Positions 53,535 through 62,685 of a DNA stretch of 64,000 bases are shown here, one piece after another; position 1 is the stretch's first letter, and every line of letters starts with the position of its first letter. A program made the translations under genes and the position numbers. Origin of the DNA: QHWF01 sp036848175 (GTDB lineage Bacteria; Acidobacteriota; Vicinamibacteria; Vicinamibacterales; CAVVIG01); NCBI GenBank assembly GCA_036848175.1, contig DAIUKO010000004.1, positions 1 to 64,000 of the forward strand, in the 5' to 3' direction. The notes beneath the pieces were generated by a model. That model did no database searches, was not told the DNA's origin, and saw only the letters and a list, made by a program, of their open reading frames with translations.

Positions 53535-54434
53535 ATGTACGAACGCTACTACGGGCTTCGAGAGCGGCCCTTCGATCTGACGCCAAACCCGCGATACCTG
53601 TTTCTCTCAGCGAAGCATCGCGAGGCGTTGAGCCACCTGCACTACGGCATCTCCGGCCGCAGAGGCATCACCGTCCTCATCGGTGAAGCCGGCACCGGCA
53701 AAACGACCCTCGTCCATGCCGCGCTCGAGCAGCAGCGCGAAGAGAACACGTGCGCGGTCTACTTGAGCAATCCGCTGCTGTCGCGCAGCGAATTCTTCGA
53801 GTTCCTGGCGTGGGGATTCGGACTCGACGCCAGCGCCGAGACGTCGAAAACCAGGTTCGTGCTCGAGCTGACGCGGACGCTGGCGGCGCGCCTCGAGGCC
53901 GGCGGCACCGCCGCGCTGGTGATCGACGAGGCGCAGTGCCTCTCTCACGAGCTGATGGAGGAAATCCGTCTGCTCGCGAACATCGAAACCACGACCGACA
54001 AACTGCTGCCGGTGGTGATGGTCGGTCAGCCGGAGCTCGCCGATCGTCTGAACGAACCGTCGCTGAGGCAGCTGAAGCAGCGCGTCGCGTCGCGGTGCAG
54101 CCTGCCGGCGCTCGATGCCGTGGAGACCGCCGCGTACGTGTCCAACCGCCTCGCCATCGCCGGCGGGGCGAGCGATCAGATCTTCACGGAGTCGGCCATC
54201 GAGACGATCTTCGAACACTCGCGCGGCATCCCGCGGACGGTGAGCGTCATTTGCGACAACGCGCTGCTCACTGGCTTCGCCGCCGACGAGCGTCCGATCG
54301 GACGCGACACGATCCTCGAGGTGTGTCGCGATTTCGATCTGCGCGCACCGGGCGGGGACGATTCGGCGCTGTCGCCCGGGGTGTCGCCGCTGGCAGCGAT
54401 GCCAGGCGCGCCGCGGACGTCTTCTTTCTTCTGA
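53535..54434 (+). CDS. XrtA-system ATPase (ExeA/GspA-like AAA)
   Basis: 299-residue AAA ATPase. It opens with YYGLRERPFDLTPNPRYLFL, the start shared by ExeA-like ATPases. Walker A is GEAGTGKTT and Walker B VIDEAQCLS, followed by VVMVGQPELADRL. The C-terminal winged-helix-like domain has FEHSRGIPRTVSVICDN. Members of this group accompany EPS/XrtA loci and are thought to energise or organise export (family knowledge). It is 16 bases downstream of the chain-length gene and 13 before the BY-kinase. Confidence 0.92.
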   Translation: MYERYYGLRERPFDLTPNPRYLFLSAKHREALSHLHYGISGRRGITVLIGEAGTGKTTLVHAALEQQREENTCAVYLSNPLLSRSEFFEFLAWGFGLDASAETSKTRFVLELTRTLAARLEAGGTAALVIDEAQCLSHELMEEIRLLANIETTTDKLLPVVMVGQPELADRLNEPSLRQLKQRVASRCSLPALDAVETAAYVSNRLAIAGGASDQIFTESAIETIFEHSRGIPRTVSVICDNALLTGFAADERPIGRDTILEVCRDFDLRAPGGDDSALSPGVSPLAAMPGAPRTSSFF

Positions 54435-54447
54435 TTGGGATTCCTCG

Positions 54448-55302
54448 ATGAGCCGTTTGGATGCTGCCCTCCGTCGTGCCCGTGCGTTGAACGATCAGCA
54501 GCCTGAGACGCCGCAAGGCGAACCGAAGGTCGAGCGGATGTCGCGCGCCCTGGCGGCGCTCGCCGACGCGCCGCCGGCGGTGCCGCATTCGAACTCGCCG
54601 ACCAACGTGCGTACCGCGGAGTTCTACGCGGAGAAGCTCGTCGTCACCGAGCGGCCGGCGCAGTCGACGATCGAGCAGTACCGCAAGCTCGCGGCCACGC
54701 TGCACCACGCCCAGACGGAGCGTCAGCTGAAGGTCGTCATGGTGTCGAGCGCGGTGTCGGGCGACGGCAAGACGCTCACCTCCACGAATCTCGCGCTCAC
54801 GCTCAGCGAATCGTACCGGCGGCGCGTGCTGCTCATCGACGCGGATCTCCGCCGCCCGAGCATCCACGAAGTGTTTCAGGTCAAGAACGTACACGGGCTG
54901 ACCGACAGCTTGAAGGCGGAGTCCGATCGCCGGCTGCCGCTGATTCAGGCCTCGGCGTATCTGAGCCTCCTCCTGGCGGGCCGCCCGGATTCCGATCCGA
55001 TGAGCGGCCTGACGTCGGGCCGCATGCGCCGGCTCATCGGAGAAGCCGCGGCGACGTTCGACTGGGTGATCATCGACACGCCGCCGGTCGTGCTGCTGCC
55101 CGACGCGAACCTGCTCGCCGCGATGGTCGATGCGGCCGTCCTCGTGATCGGCGCTGGCAAGACGCCGCATAAATTGATCAGCCGTGCCGTCGACGCGCTG
55201 GGCCGGAACCGGATTCTCGGCGTCGTGCTGAATCGCGTCGATCCGTCGTGCCTCGCGGGCGGCTACGGATACGGCTATTACGCTTACGGAGAGCGCGGCT
55301 GA
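54448..55302 (+). CDS. Tyrosine autokinase (BY-kinase, CpsD/CapB type)
   Basis: 284-residue bacterial tyrosine kinase that phosphorylates itself to control polymer length. Walker A SAVSGDGKT (about 110), Walker A' LLIDADLRRP and Walker B WVIIDTPPVVLLPDA are all present. A flexible N-terminal segment (1-75) precedes the ATPase. The C-terminus is the Tyr-rich autophosphorylation tail YGYGYYAYGERG. Unlike Wzc, the membrane part is a separate protein (51944). The order of chain-length, ATPase and kinase genes is standard for XrtA-type EPS loci. Confidence 0.93.
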   Translation: MSRLDAALRRARALNDQQPETPQGEPKVERMSRALAALADAPPAVPHSNSPTNVRTAEFYAEKLVVTERPAQSTIEQYRKLAATLHHAQTERQLKVVMVSSAVSGDGKTLTSTNLALTLSESYRRRVLLIDADLRRPSIHEVFQVKNVHGLTDSLKAESDRRLPLIQASAYLSLLLAGRPDSDPMSGLTSGRMRRLIGEAAATFDWVIIDTPPVVLLPDANLLAAMVDAAVLVIGAGKTPHKLISRAVDALGRNRILGVVLNRVDPSCLAGGYGYGYYAYGERG

Positions 55303-55318
55303 CGCCGCCAATCATTCC

Positions 55319-56707
55319 ATGGTCAAAGCCTTCATCCATCACACCAATCGGCGGTCGATGACGCTCACGGTGTGCGAGAGCGTGTTCCTCACCGCCGCCG
55401 TCGCGTTGAGCACGCATCTGCTCGCCGGCGATCGGCTCGGTCCGGTCTTCAACAGCCCGCCGCTGTTCTGGAAGAGCGTGCTGATCGCGTTCGTCTGCCA
55501 GTTGTGCCTGTACTACGCCGACGTGAACGACTTCGGCATCACCGCCGACCGCCGCGAGCTGCTGGCACGCATCCTCAAGGCGCTCGGCGGCAGCTCGATG
55601 ATCCTGGCGGCGCTGTACTTCTGGTTTCCGCCTCTCGTCATCGGCCACGGCGTGGTATCGCTGGCCGCGGTGCTCGCCGTCGCCCTGGTGATCAGCTGGC
55701 GCGTCTCCTTCGTGTGGCTCGCCCGACTGTTCGCGCCGCGCAAGCGATTCCTGATCATCGGGACGAGTCCGACCGCTCGCAGTTTTGCGCGCGAGCTCCA
55801 GGGACGCGAAGACCTGGGCGTCGAGATCGTCGGCTTCGTCGATCCGGACAAATTGGCGACGGGCACGGCGAAGGTTCCGGTGATCGGCTCGATCGAAGAT
55901 ATTCCGGCCATCGTCCGTGCGCGCTCGGTGGATCGCGTCATCGTCAGCCTCGCGGATGCACGCGGCAAGCTGCCGATGTCCACCTTGCTGCAGATGAAGC
56001 TCGATGGCGTGACCTTCGATCATCTGACGTCGGTCTACGAGGAGTACACGGGAAAGATCGCCGTCGAGAATCTTCGTCCAAGCTGGCTGATCTTCGCTGA
56101 AGGCTTCCGGAAGACGCGCGGCCGCGCCGTCATCAAGCGCATCATCGACATCTGCTTTGCGGCGACGGCGATCCTCGTCGTGTCTCCGGTGCTGCTGCTG
56201 GTTGCCGTTGCCGTCAGGCTGACCTCCCATGGGCCGGTGCTCTACCATCAGCGCCGCGTCGGGCAGAACGGCCGGCTGTTCTACGTGCACAAGTTTCGAT
56301 CGATGGTCGCCGACGCCGAAGCGGCGACCGGCGCCGTGTGGGCGGCCAAGCACGGCGACTCCCGGATCACGCCGCTCGGCCGCATCATGCGGCGGTCGCG
56401 CCTCGACGAGCTGCCGCAGCTCTGGAACATCCTCTGCGGCCACATGAGTCTCGTCGGTCCGCGGCCCGAACGGCCCGAATTCGTCAGCTCGCTGCGCCAG
56501 CAGATTCCCTTCTACGCCAACCGTCACATCGTCAAGCCGGGTCTGACCGGGTGGGCGCAGGTGCGCTACACCTACGGCGCGAGCGTCGAAGATGCGATGG
56601 AGAAGCTGCAGTACGACCTCTTCTACATCAAGCACATGTCGATCGCGCTGGACCTGATGATCATGCTGGCGACGGTGAAGACGGTTCTCCTGCGGAAGGG
56701 CGCCTGA
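55319..56707 (+). CDS. Initiating sugar transferase (polyprenyl-P glycosylphosphotransferase, EpsB-like)
   Basis: 462-residue inner-membrane enzyme that transfers the first sugar-1-phosphate onto undecaprenyl phosphate. The N-terminal four-helix part (about 20-130) is followed by a CoA-binding-like Rossmann region (FLIIGTSPTARSFARELQGR, about 140-250). The catalytic domain (about 260-460) begins KRIIDICFAATAILVVSPVL and has HKFRSMVADAE, SRLDELPQLWNILCG, HMSLVGPRPERPEF and VKPGLTGWAQVRYTYG. The conserved Asp-Glu (LDELPQ) pair is present. It belongs to the XrtA/PEP-CTERM-associated group (family knowledge). Starts 16 bases after the kinase gene; the deacetylase begins one base after its stop. 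Confidence 0.93.
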   Translation: MVKAFIHHTNRRSMTLTVCESVFLTAAVALSTHLLAGDRLGPVFNSPPLFWKSVLIAFVCQLCLYYADVNDFGITADRRELLARILKALGGSSMILAALYFWFPPLVIGHGVVSLAAVLAVALVISWRVSFVWLARLFAPRKRFLIIGTSPTARSFARELQGREDLGVEIVGFVDPDKLATGTAKVPVIGSIEDIPAIVRARSVDRVIVSLADARGKLPMSTLLQMKLDGVTFDHLTSVYEEYTGKIAVENLRPSWLIFAEGFRKTRGRAVIKRIIDICFAATAILVVSPVLLLVAVAVRLTSHGPVLYHQRRVGQNGRLFYVHKFRSMVADAEAATGAVWAAKHGDSRITPLGRIMRRSRLDELPQLWNILCGHMSLVGPRPERPEFVSSLRQQIPFYANRHIVKPGLTGWAQVRYTYGASVEDAMEKLQYDLFYIKHMSIALDLMIMLATVKTVLLRKGA

Positions 56708-56708
56708 G

Positions 56709-57608
56709 ATGTCCGACCGGGACGAGATCGTCAACGCGATGACCGTGGACGTGGAGGACTACTTCCACGTCAGCGTGTTCGACGGTGTGGTGCCGCGCAG
56801 CCGCTGGACGCAGCTCGAGAGCCGCGTCACCGCGAACACCGAACGGCTGCTGGAGATGTTCGAGGCGACGGGCGTGCAGGCGACGTTCTTCGTGCTGGGC
56901 TGGGTGGCTGAACGCTGTCCGCATCTCGTGGAGCGGATTGCGTCGCTCGGCCACGAAGTCGCGTCGCACGGCTACGGCCACCGGCTCGTCTACGACCAGA
57001 CGCCGTCCGAATTCCGCGAGGACGTGCGCCGCTCCAAGGCGGTCCTCGAAGCCATCACCTCGGCGCCGGTCCGCGGGTATCGCGCGCCCAGCTACTCGGT
57101 GACGCCGCGCTCGTTGTGGGCGCTGGACATCCTGATCGAGGAAGGCTTCCGATACGACGCCAGCATCTTCCCCGTTCACCACGACCGTTACGGCATCCCG
57201 GTGTCGGCGCGGCATCTCTACCGCATCGACCGCGCGGGCGGCACGCTGTGGGAAGCGCCGGCCTCGACCGTCCGCTGCGGCACGATGAACCTGCCGATCG
57301 CCGGCGGCGGCTATTTCCGGATTCTCCCGTATGCGTGGACGCGCTGGGGCATCGCGCGATTGAACCGTGTCGAGCGGCGTCCGGCAATCTTCTATCTGCA
57401 TCCCTGGGAGATCGATCCGAATCAACCGCGGCTCGATGCGTCGCTGCTCAGTCGTTTCCGCCACTATCGCAATCTCGACCAAACCGAATCGCGGCTTCGC
57501 TCGCTGCTCCACGATTTTCGCTTCGGTCCGATGTTCTCGGTGCTGACGTCGGGCAGTGAAGCGGTCGTCGACGCCGCGCTTCCGCTGCCGCTTCCTTATT
57601 TGTGGTGA
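56709..57608 (+). CDS. XrtA-system polysaccharide deacetylase (NodB fold)
   Basis: 299-residue metal-dependent deacetylase that removes acetyl groups from the polymer. Catalytic motifs are TVDVEDYFHVSV (catalytic Asp, motif 1), EVASHGYGHRLVYDQ (HxxxH-type metal ligands) and RGYRAPSYSVTPRSLW (motif 3). PAIFYLHPWEIDPNQPR (motif 5 His) and the C-terminal DUF3473-like region complete it. No signal peptide is visible, as is usual for this group. The stop overlaps the GTG of the FemAB-like gene. Confidence 0.92.
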   Translation: MSDRDEIVNAMTVDVEDYFHVSVFDGVVPRSRWTQLESRVTANTERLLEMFEATGVQATFFVLGWVAERCPHLVERIASLGHEVASHGYGHRLVYDQTPSEFREDVRRSKAVLEAITSAPVRGYRAPSYSVTPRSLWALDILIEEGFRYDASIFPVHHDRYGIPVSARHLYRIDRAGGTLWEAPASTVRCGTMNLPIAGGGYFRILPYAWTRWGIARLNRVERRPAIFYLHPWEIDPNQPRLDASLLSRFRHYRNLDQTESRLRSLLHDFRFGPMFSVLTSGSEAVVDAALPLPLPYLW

Positions 57609-58642
57609 CCTGCGTGCAACTGATTGTTTCGACCGACACAACCGAAGTGGAGTGGGACTCGTTCGTCGAGCGTCATCCAGACGCGAGCGGCTATCATTTG
57701 TGGCGATGGCGCCGCGTGATGGAGCGTGCGTTTGGCCATCGAACCGTCTATCTCGCGGCGCGGCGTGACGACGACGTCGTCGGCGTGCTGCCGGCGGTGA
57801 TGATCAAGAGCCGCCTCTTCGGGCGCTCGCTCGTGTCGCTGCCGTTCCTCAATTACGGCGGCGTGGTCGCGTCCGATGCCGAGGTCGCGCGCCTGCTCCT
57901 CGACCATGCCGCAAGCGTCGGCTCGCGTGAAGGGGCATCTCATTTCGAACTGCGCCATCTGGTCCAGCGCTTCACCGATCTGCCCGTCAAGCGGCACAAA
58001 GTGACGATGCGATTGCGCCTGTGTTCGAGCGAAACGGATCAATGGGCGCATATCGATCGCAAGGTTCGCAATCACATCAGGAAAGCGCAGAAGAACAATC
58101 TGACCGGTGAAACCGGCGGCCGCGAGCTGCTGGGCGATTTCTATGCGGTGTTCGCGCACAACATGCGCGATCTCGGCACGCCGGTCTACGGCCGCGGCTT
58201 CTTCGAAGAAGTGTTCGAGCAGTTCCCGACCGCCGCGCGCGTCTTCGTCGTGCGCCACGAGGGAAGCGCCGTTGCGGCCGCAATCGGCTATACGTTCCGC
58301 GACACGATCGAAATACCCTGGGCATCGTCGCTGAAAGCGTACCGTCCGCTGTGCGCGAACACGCTCCTCTACTGGCACGCGATGCAGCACGCGATCGCCA
58401 ACGGTCTCGCGACGTTCGACTTCGGCCGTTCGACGCCGGGTGACGGGCCATTCCACTTCAAGTCACAATGGGGCGCGGAACCGTCGCCGCTGGCGTGGGA
58501 GTACCGGTTGTTCAAGGGCGAACGGCTGCCGGATCAAAGCCCGAGCAATCCCAAGTTCCGAGCGGCGATTGCGATGTGGAAGCGTCTGCCCGTACCCGTG
58601 GCGACGTGGCTCGGTCCCGCGATCGTTCGATCGATTCCATGA
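57605..58642 (+). CDS. FemAB-like XrtA-associated acyltransferase (GNAT fold)
   Basis: 345-residue protein with the paired GNAT-like fold of FemAB. Recognisable blocks are VERHPDASGYHLWRWRRVME, FLNYGGVVASDAEVARLLLD, KVRNHIRKAQKNNLTGE and DLGTPVYGRGFFEEVFE. FDFGRSTPGDGPFHFKSQWG follows. FemAB proteins transfer aminoacyl groups; XrtA-linked members probably decorate the polymer, though substrates are not proven. Several GTG starts exist (57602, 57605, 57614); 57605 gives the GTGA overlap typical of this operon. The next gene overlaps its stop (ATGA). Confidence 0.9.
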   Translation: MTCVQLIVSTDTTEVEWDSFVERHPDASGYHLWRWRRVMERAFGHRTVYLAARRDDDVVGVLPAVMIKSRLFGRSLVSLPFLNYGGVVASDAEVARLLLDHAASVGSREGASHFELRHLVQRFTDLPVKRHKVTMRLRLCSSETDQWAHIDRKVRNHIRKAQKNNLTGETGGRELLGDFYAVFAHNMRDLGTPVYGRGFFEEVFEQFPTAARVFVVRHEGSAVAAAIGYTFRDTIEIPWASSLKAYRPLCANTLLYWHAMQHAIANGLATFDFGRSTPGDGPFHFKSQWGAEPSPLAWEYRLFKGERLPDQSPSNPKFRAAIAMWKRLPVPVATWLGPAIVRSIP

Positions 58643-61365
58643 GGGTCGCGGTCTCCGACCGTCCCGTCGACGGCTCAGCAAAGGCAAAGACCACGCGCAT
58701 TCCGATCACGGTCGCCGCGAAGACCGAGGAAGGCGCGCTCCTCAGGCGGACAGCGGAGCCCGTCACGATAGGGCTGCCGTTTCCGAGCGGCGTCTGCGTC
58801 GATGCCCGGTTGCTGACGATTGAAGGCGGCCCTGAAACGACCGCCCTCCAACCGGACCTCGGCGCGGTGCGTCCGCTGCAAGCCCGCGTTCTCGATCGCT
58901 GGCCCGACGGTTCGATCCGTTGGGCCCTGCTCGACTTTCAGGCCGACACCGATGGTCGAGCGCCGAGCCGTTACGACATCGTTCTCACGCAAGGGGTCGA
59001 AACTCTCGCCGAAGGGGCCGACCCACGTGTCGGCCCCAAGCCGGACACACGGGTCCGGCCCTACGAGGACTGTTCCGTATCGCGCGTTGCCATCGCGGCA
59101 CACGATGGACGACTGACCATCGACACGGGCGCCGCGCGTTTTGTCGTCGCGCCGCGCGGACCGTTCCCGTTCGAATCGGTGGTGGTCGATGAATCGCCGG
59201 TCATTGATTCGGCCGGCAGCGGGCTCTTCGTCGAAAGCGCCCATGGTGCATCACTGACCGCTGAGATCGAGCGCGTCGCGATTGAGGAACAAGGGCCGCT
59301 TCGCTCGACCGTCAGATGTGAAGGCACCGTGCGGGGAGCGCGCGGCACGAGCGTGTTGCAACTGATCGCCCGCCTGCACTTCTTTGCAGGATCGGCAACG
59401 GTCCGCGTGGCGCTGACGATTCGGAATCCGCAGCCGGCGCGACATCCTGGCGGGTGCTGGCCGCTTGGCGAACGTGGTTCGCAGCTTCTACGCGACGTCT
59501 CGCTGCGCATCGCGCTGGCTGGTAGCGATCCAGCGACGCCGATTCGTTGTTCGCCCGAGCGCGATGCGCCGTATCAGAACGGCACGGCGCCGTTCGAGCT
59601 CTATCAGGACTCGAGCGGCAGCGACAACTGGCGCAGCACGAACCACAAGAACCGCGATGGAGTCATCCCGCTCCAGTTTCGCGGCTACCGCCTTCGCAAG
59701 GGCACGGGCGAACGCAGCGGTCACCGTGCGTCGCCGGTCGTGTCGATGTCGCGCGGCGGCGCCGAGATCGCCGTCGCGATGCCGCATTTCTGGGAGAACT
59801 TTCCCAAAGCGATCGAAGCTGGACTCGAGGGTCTGACGCTGCGGCTTTTTCCACGGCAGTCGGCCAACGGCCACGAAATCCAGGGCGGCGAGCAGAAGAC
59901 GCACACGTTCTTTCTCGCGTTCGATCGCGACCGCGTCACCCCGGTGCCGCTCGACTGGTGCCGCTCGCCGCTCCTCGCGCGCGCCGATCCGGCGTGGTAC
60001 TGCGCGTCGGGCGCCGTGCCGTATTTGCTTCCCGCCGCGGAAGATCCGGACCGCGACTACGTCGCGCTCACGCAGTCAGGCGTCGACGGCCACGATACGT
60101 TCGCGCGCAAGGCCGAGAAGATCGACGAGTACGGATGGCGGAATTTCGGCGACCTCTATGCCGATCACGAAGCGGTGTTCCAGACCGCCGGGCCGCCGCT
60201 CGTCTCTCACTACAACAATCAGTACGACGGCGTCGCCGGCTTCGCGATCCGCTTTCTGCGATCGGCTGACGCGCGGTGGTGGACGCTGATGGACGATCTC
60301 GCGTCGCATGTCGCTGACATCGACGTGTATCACACCGCCGGCGACAAGGCCGCCTACAACCACGGGTTGTTCTGGCACACGTATCACTACGTCGATGCCG
60401 CGACGTCCACGCACCGGTCGTATCCGACCGATCCGACCGCCGGCGGCGGGCCGTCCGCGGAGCACAACTACCCTGCCGGTCTCCTTCTGCACTATTACCT
60501 GACCGGCAATCCGATGTCGCGGGAGACGGCCGTCGAGCTCGCGCAGTGGGTGATCGACATGGACGACGGCAGCCAGACTGTGTTCCGCTGGCTCGATCGC
60601 GGCGCCACCGGACTGGCCAGCATGACCGGTTCGCCGCTGTATCACGGCCCCGGACGAGGCGCCGCCAATTCAATCGTGGCGCTGCTGACCGGTCATCGCG
60701 CAACTCGTGACGCGAAGTTCCTCGCCAAGGCCGAAGCGCTCATCCGCCGCTCGGTGCACCCGGAGGACGATCTCGTCGAGCGCAACCTGCTCGACGCCGA
60801 ACGCCGGTGGTTCTACACGGTGTTTCTGCAGGCGCTCGGCAAGTATCTCGACTACAAGGTCGAGTTGGGCGAAGTCGACGGCTCCTACGCGTACGCGCGC
60901 GCCAGCCTGCTGCACTACGCCGCGTGGATGGTCGAGCACGAATATCCGTACCTCGATCGCCCTGAGATCCTGGAATACCCGACTGAGACGTGGGCCGCCC
61001 AGGACATGCGCAAGAGCGACGTGTTCACTTACGCGGCGAAGCATTCCACTGGCGAGGCGCGCACCCGATTCCTGGAGCGCGCGGACTTCTTCTTCCAGGC
61101 GTCGGTTTCGAAGTTGAGCAGCATGCCGACGCGCACGCTGACGCGACCGGTCGTACTGATGCTGACCAACGGGCTGATGCACGCCGGCTGTCCGCGGACG
61201 TCGAGCATGCCGGCACCCTCTGCCGCGCAGACGGCCGACTTCGGCGCACCGGAATCGTTCGTGCCGCAGAAAACGAGAGCGATGAAGCGAGCGCGCCTGA
61301 TCGCCGCCGCCATGGCCGCGACGACGGTCATCGCTGCAGCCGCCGCTCTTCTCTCTTTGTTGTAG
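58639..61365 (+). CDS. Rhamnogalacturonan-lyase-like protein (PcRGLX/YetA type), tail-anchored
   Basis: 908-residue protein. The N-terminal RIFT-barrel-like part (about 18-330) has IPITVAAKTEEGALLRR, GLPFPSGVCVDARLLTI and DRWPDGSIRWALLDFQ, as in PcRGLX/YetA-type exo-rhamnogalacturonan lyases. The middle and C-terminal (alpha/alpha)-type region (about 480-810) includes YNNQYDGVAGFAIRFL, YNHGLFWHTYHYVDAA, SAEHNYPAGLLLHYYLTGNP and WFYTVFLQALGKYLDYK. There is no N-terminal signal peptide, but the last 25 residues form one hydrophobic helix (LIAAAMAATTVIAAAAALL). In an EPS locus it may trim or remodel the polymer; the activity is not proven. Confidence 0.8.
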   Translation: MRVAVSDRPVDGSAKAKTTRIPITVAAKTEEGALLRRTAEPVTIGLPFPSGVCVDARLLTIEGGPETTALQPDLGAVRPLQARVLDRWPDGSIRWALLDFQADTDGRAPSRYDIVLTQGVETLAEGADPRVGPKPDTRVRPYEDCSVSRVAIAAHDGRLTIDTGAARFVVAPRGPFPFESVVVDESPVIDSAGSGLFVESAHGASLTAEIERVAIEEQGPLRSTVRCEGTVRGARGTSVLQLIARLHFFAGSATVRVALTIRNPQPARHPGGCWPLGERGSQLLRDVSLRIALAGSDPATPIRCSPERDAPYQNGTAPFELYQDSSGSDNWRSTNHKNRDGVIPLQFRGYRLRKGTGERSGHRASPVVSMSRGGAEIAVAMPHFWENFPKAIEAGLEGLTLRLFPRQSANGHEIQGGEQKTHTFFLAFDRDRVTPVPLDWCRSPLLARADPAWYCASGAVPYLLPAAEDPDRDYVALTQSGVDGHDTFARKAEKIDEYGWRNFGDLYADHEAVFQTAGPPLVSHYNNQYDGVAGFAIRFLRSADARWWTLMDDLASHVADIDVYHTAGDKAAYNHGLFWHTYHYVDAATSTHRSYPTDPTAGGGPSAEHNYPAGLLLHYYLTGNPMSRETAVELAQWVIDMDDGSQTVFRWLDRGATGLASMTGSPLYHGPGRGAANSIVALLTGHRATRDAKFLAKAEALIRRSVHPEDDLVERNLLDAERRWFYTVFLQALGKYLDYKVELGEVDGSYAYARASLLHYAAWMVEHEYPYLDRPEILEYPTETWAAQDMRKSDVFTYAAKHSTGEARTRFLERADFFFQASVSKLSSMPTRTLTRPVVLMLTNGLMHAGCPRTSSMPAPSAAQTADFGAPESFVPQKTRAMKRARLIAAAMAATTVIAAAAALLSLL

Positions 61366-61483
61366 ACGACGCGCCCATTCGGGACACGATCGCGCCGCAC
61401 CCGCTCCACCTGACTCAACCCCAAAGATCAAGCTCACCCGAGGCCGCCCCGCGCGCACCGGTGCTGTCGCTCGAATTGAATTT

Positions 61484-61494
61484 TTTACTGTAAA
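61484..61494. promoter_or_regulatory. Candidate PadR operator/promoter
   Basis: A perfect palindrome TTTACTGTAAA lies in an AT-rich patch (61475-61520), with a possible -10 TAAGAT at 61513, just before the PadR gene (ATG 61526). PadR proteins often bind such sites and regulate themselves. The rest of the 160-base gap after the lyase gene shows nothing else. Confidence 0.35.
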
Positions 61495-61525
61495 CATCGG
61501 TCTTATTTTGTGTAAGATAGCCGCC

Positions 61526-61813
61526 ATGCTGCCGAAGAAAGAACTGCTCATCCTCGAGATGCTCGTCTCGGCAGGACCGATGTACGGGTTGCAACTCGTC
61601 GAACGATCCGACGGCGCGCTCAAGCGAGGCACGGTGTACGTGACGCTCGGGCGCATGGAGTCCAAAGGCTTCGTCGAGTCGGAGCAGGAAACGCCCGATC
61701 CCGGCGCCATTGGATTACCACGGCGCATCTATCGTCCGACGGCGCAGGGCGAGCGAATGCTCCGGGCATGGGCGACGTTCACGCGCGAAGTGGCGTGGGA
61801 GGTGAAGCCATGA
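61526..61813 (+). CDS. PadR family transcriptional regulator
   Basis: 95-residue winged-helix repressor: LPKKELLILEMLVSAGPMYG, then LQLVERSDGALKRGTVYVTL and RMESKGFVESEQE are the PadR helices and wing. It lacks the C-terminal dimerisation helix of long PadR proteins, so it is the short type. In this lineage PadR genes often pair with ADOP permeases or small membrane proteins. ATG 61526 is used in place of a TTG at 61508. The next gene overlaps its stop (ATGA), so the pair is co-transcribed. Confidence 0.93.
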   Translation: MLPKKELLILEMLVSAGPMYGLQLVERSDGALKRGTVYVTLGRMESKGFVESEQETPDPGAIGLPRRIYRPTAQGERMLRAWATFTREVAWEVKP

Positions 61814-62439
61814 CACCGGGGGCGAGACTGCTGAAGATCGCGCGATGGTTTTTCAACGAGCGCTTCAGCGCCACCGTCGTTCGTCCGACGATCGCCGATC
61901 TTCAATCAGAACTGGCCGCGGCCGGACCAGACCGCCTGAAGCGTCTGGGCGCGCGATGGCGCGGTTACTGCGCCTTCTGGACGCTGATCTTCGTCTCGCC
62001 ATTTGCGTCGTGGTCCGAGGACCGGCCGCACAGCGGCAACGGCGGTGTCGCCGTAGGGGCGGCCGTCGTCACGCTGCTGACGGTGGTGACGCTCGGCGCG
62101 TGGATGGTGTTCGTGGCAGCCGCGGGCACGCTGGTCGCGTTTCTGATTCACGCTTGGTACGAGCGCCATCCCTCTGAGATTGCCGTGCCGCCCGACGCAT
62201 CGGGGCGCTCACCGCAAATCAACTTCTCGTCGACCGACGTCGCTGGCAACGTCGGCGGCCTGATCTTCGTCGTCGGCAGCGTGTTGATCGTGTCCGTCGG
62301 CGTGCCGTCGGTGTTGTGGTTCCTGTTGGCGAGCACCGTCGCCGCGTGTTTCGTCGCGTGGGGCCTCGCCGCGTGGCATACGCGCGCACGAGGGGAGGAC
62401 TGGACATCTGGCGGACGACCGCCGCGAGTGCTGTTGTAA
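61810..62439 (+). CDS. Membrane protein co-transcribed with PadR
   Basis: 209-residue integral membrane protein. A cytosolic N-terminal half (about 1-55) with KIARWFFNERFSATVVRPTI resembles the leader of ADOP/permease-linked proteins. Hydrophobic segments follow near 56-66, 74-115 and 150-192 (AAVVTLLTVVTLGAWMVFVA, VLIVSVGVPSVLWFLLASTV). No domain of known function. Coupled to the PadR gene, so it is likely its regulated target. Confidence 0.7.
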   Translation: MTPGARLLKIARWFFNERFSATVVRPTIADLQSELAAAGPDRLKRLGARWRGYCAFWTLIFVSPFASWSEDRPHSGNGGVAVGAAVVTLLTVVTLGAWMVFVAAAGTLVAFLIHAWYERHPSEIAVPPDASGRSPQINFSSTDVAGNVGGLIFVVGSVLIVSVGVPSVLWFLLASTVAACFVAWGLAAWHTRARGEDWTSGGRPPRVLL

Positions 62440-62475
62440 GTACGTAGACCGATCTCGGACGCGCCGTCGACCGCT

Positions 62476-62530
62476 AATGCGTCGGAAGAACCGGCTACCG
62501 TGAGTACGCGAGCGCCGGCCGCGCGGCGCG
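62476..62530. repeat. 55-bp contig-end duplicate, left copy
   Basis: Identical over 55 bases to 62631-62685 on the other side of the N gap. It covers the 3' end of the glycosyltransferase gene on the minus strand and is best read as a contig-end overlap. Confidence 0.9.
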
Positions 62531-62630
62531 NNNNNNNNNNNNNNNNNNNNNNNNNNNNNNNNNNNNNNNNNNNNNNNNNNNNNNNNNNNNNNNNNNNNNN
62601 NNNNNNNNNNNNNNNNNNNNNNNNNNNNNN
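62531..62630. other. Assembly gap (100 N)
   Basis: Exactly 100 N, flanked on both sides by the same 55 bases. The true sequence probably has no missing bases here. Confidence 0.95.
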
Positions 62631-62685
62631 AATGCGTCGGAAGAACCGGCTACCGTGAGTACGCGAGCGCCGGCCGCGCGGCGCG
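62631..62685. repeat. 55-bp contig-end duplicate, right copy
   Basis: Exact copy of 62476-62530. Length 55 equals a common assembler k-mer size, which points to an unresolved overlap rather than a biological repeat. Confidence 0.9.

Noticed and set aside
54448..55302. Possible MinD/ParA ATPase
   Set aside because: Walker A' LLIDADLRRP, the Tyr-rich tail and EPS context identify a BY-kinase instead.
62476..62685. 55-bp direct repeat as a biological duplication
   Set aside because: Copies sit exactly at both edges of a 100-N gap, which is best explained as contig overlap.
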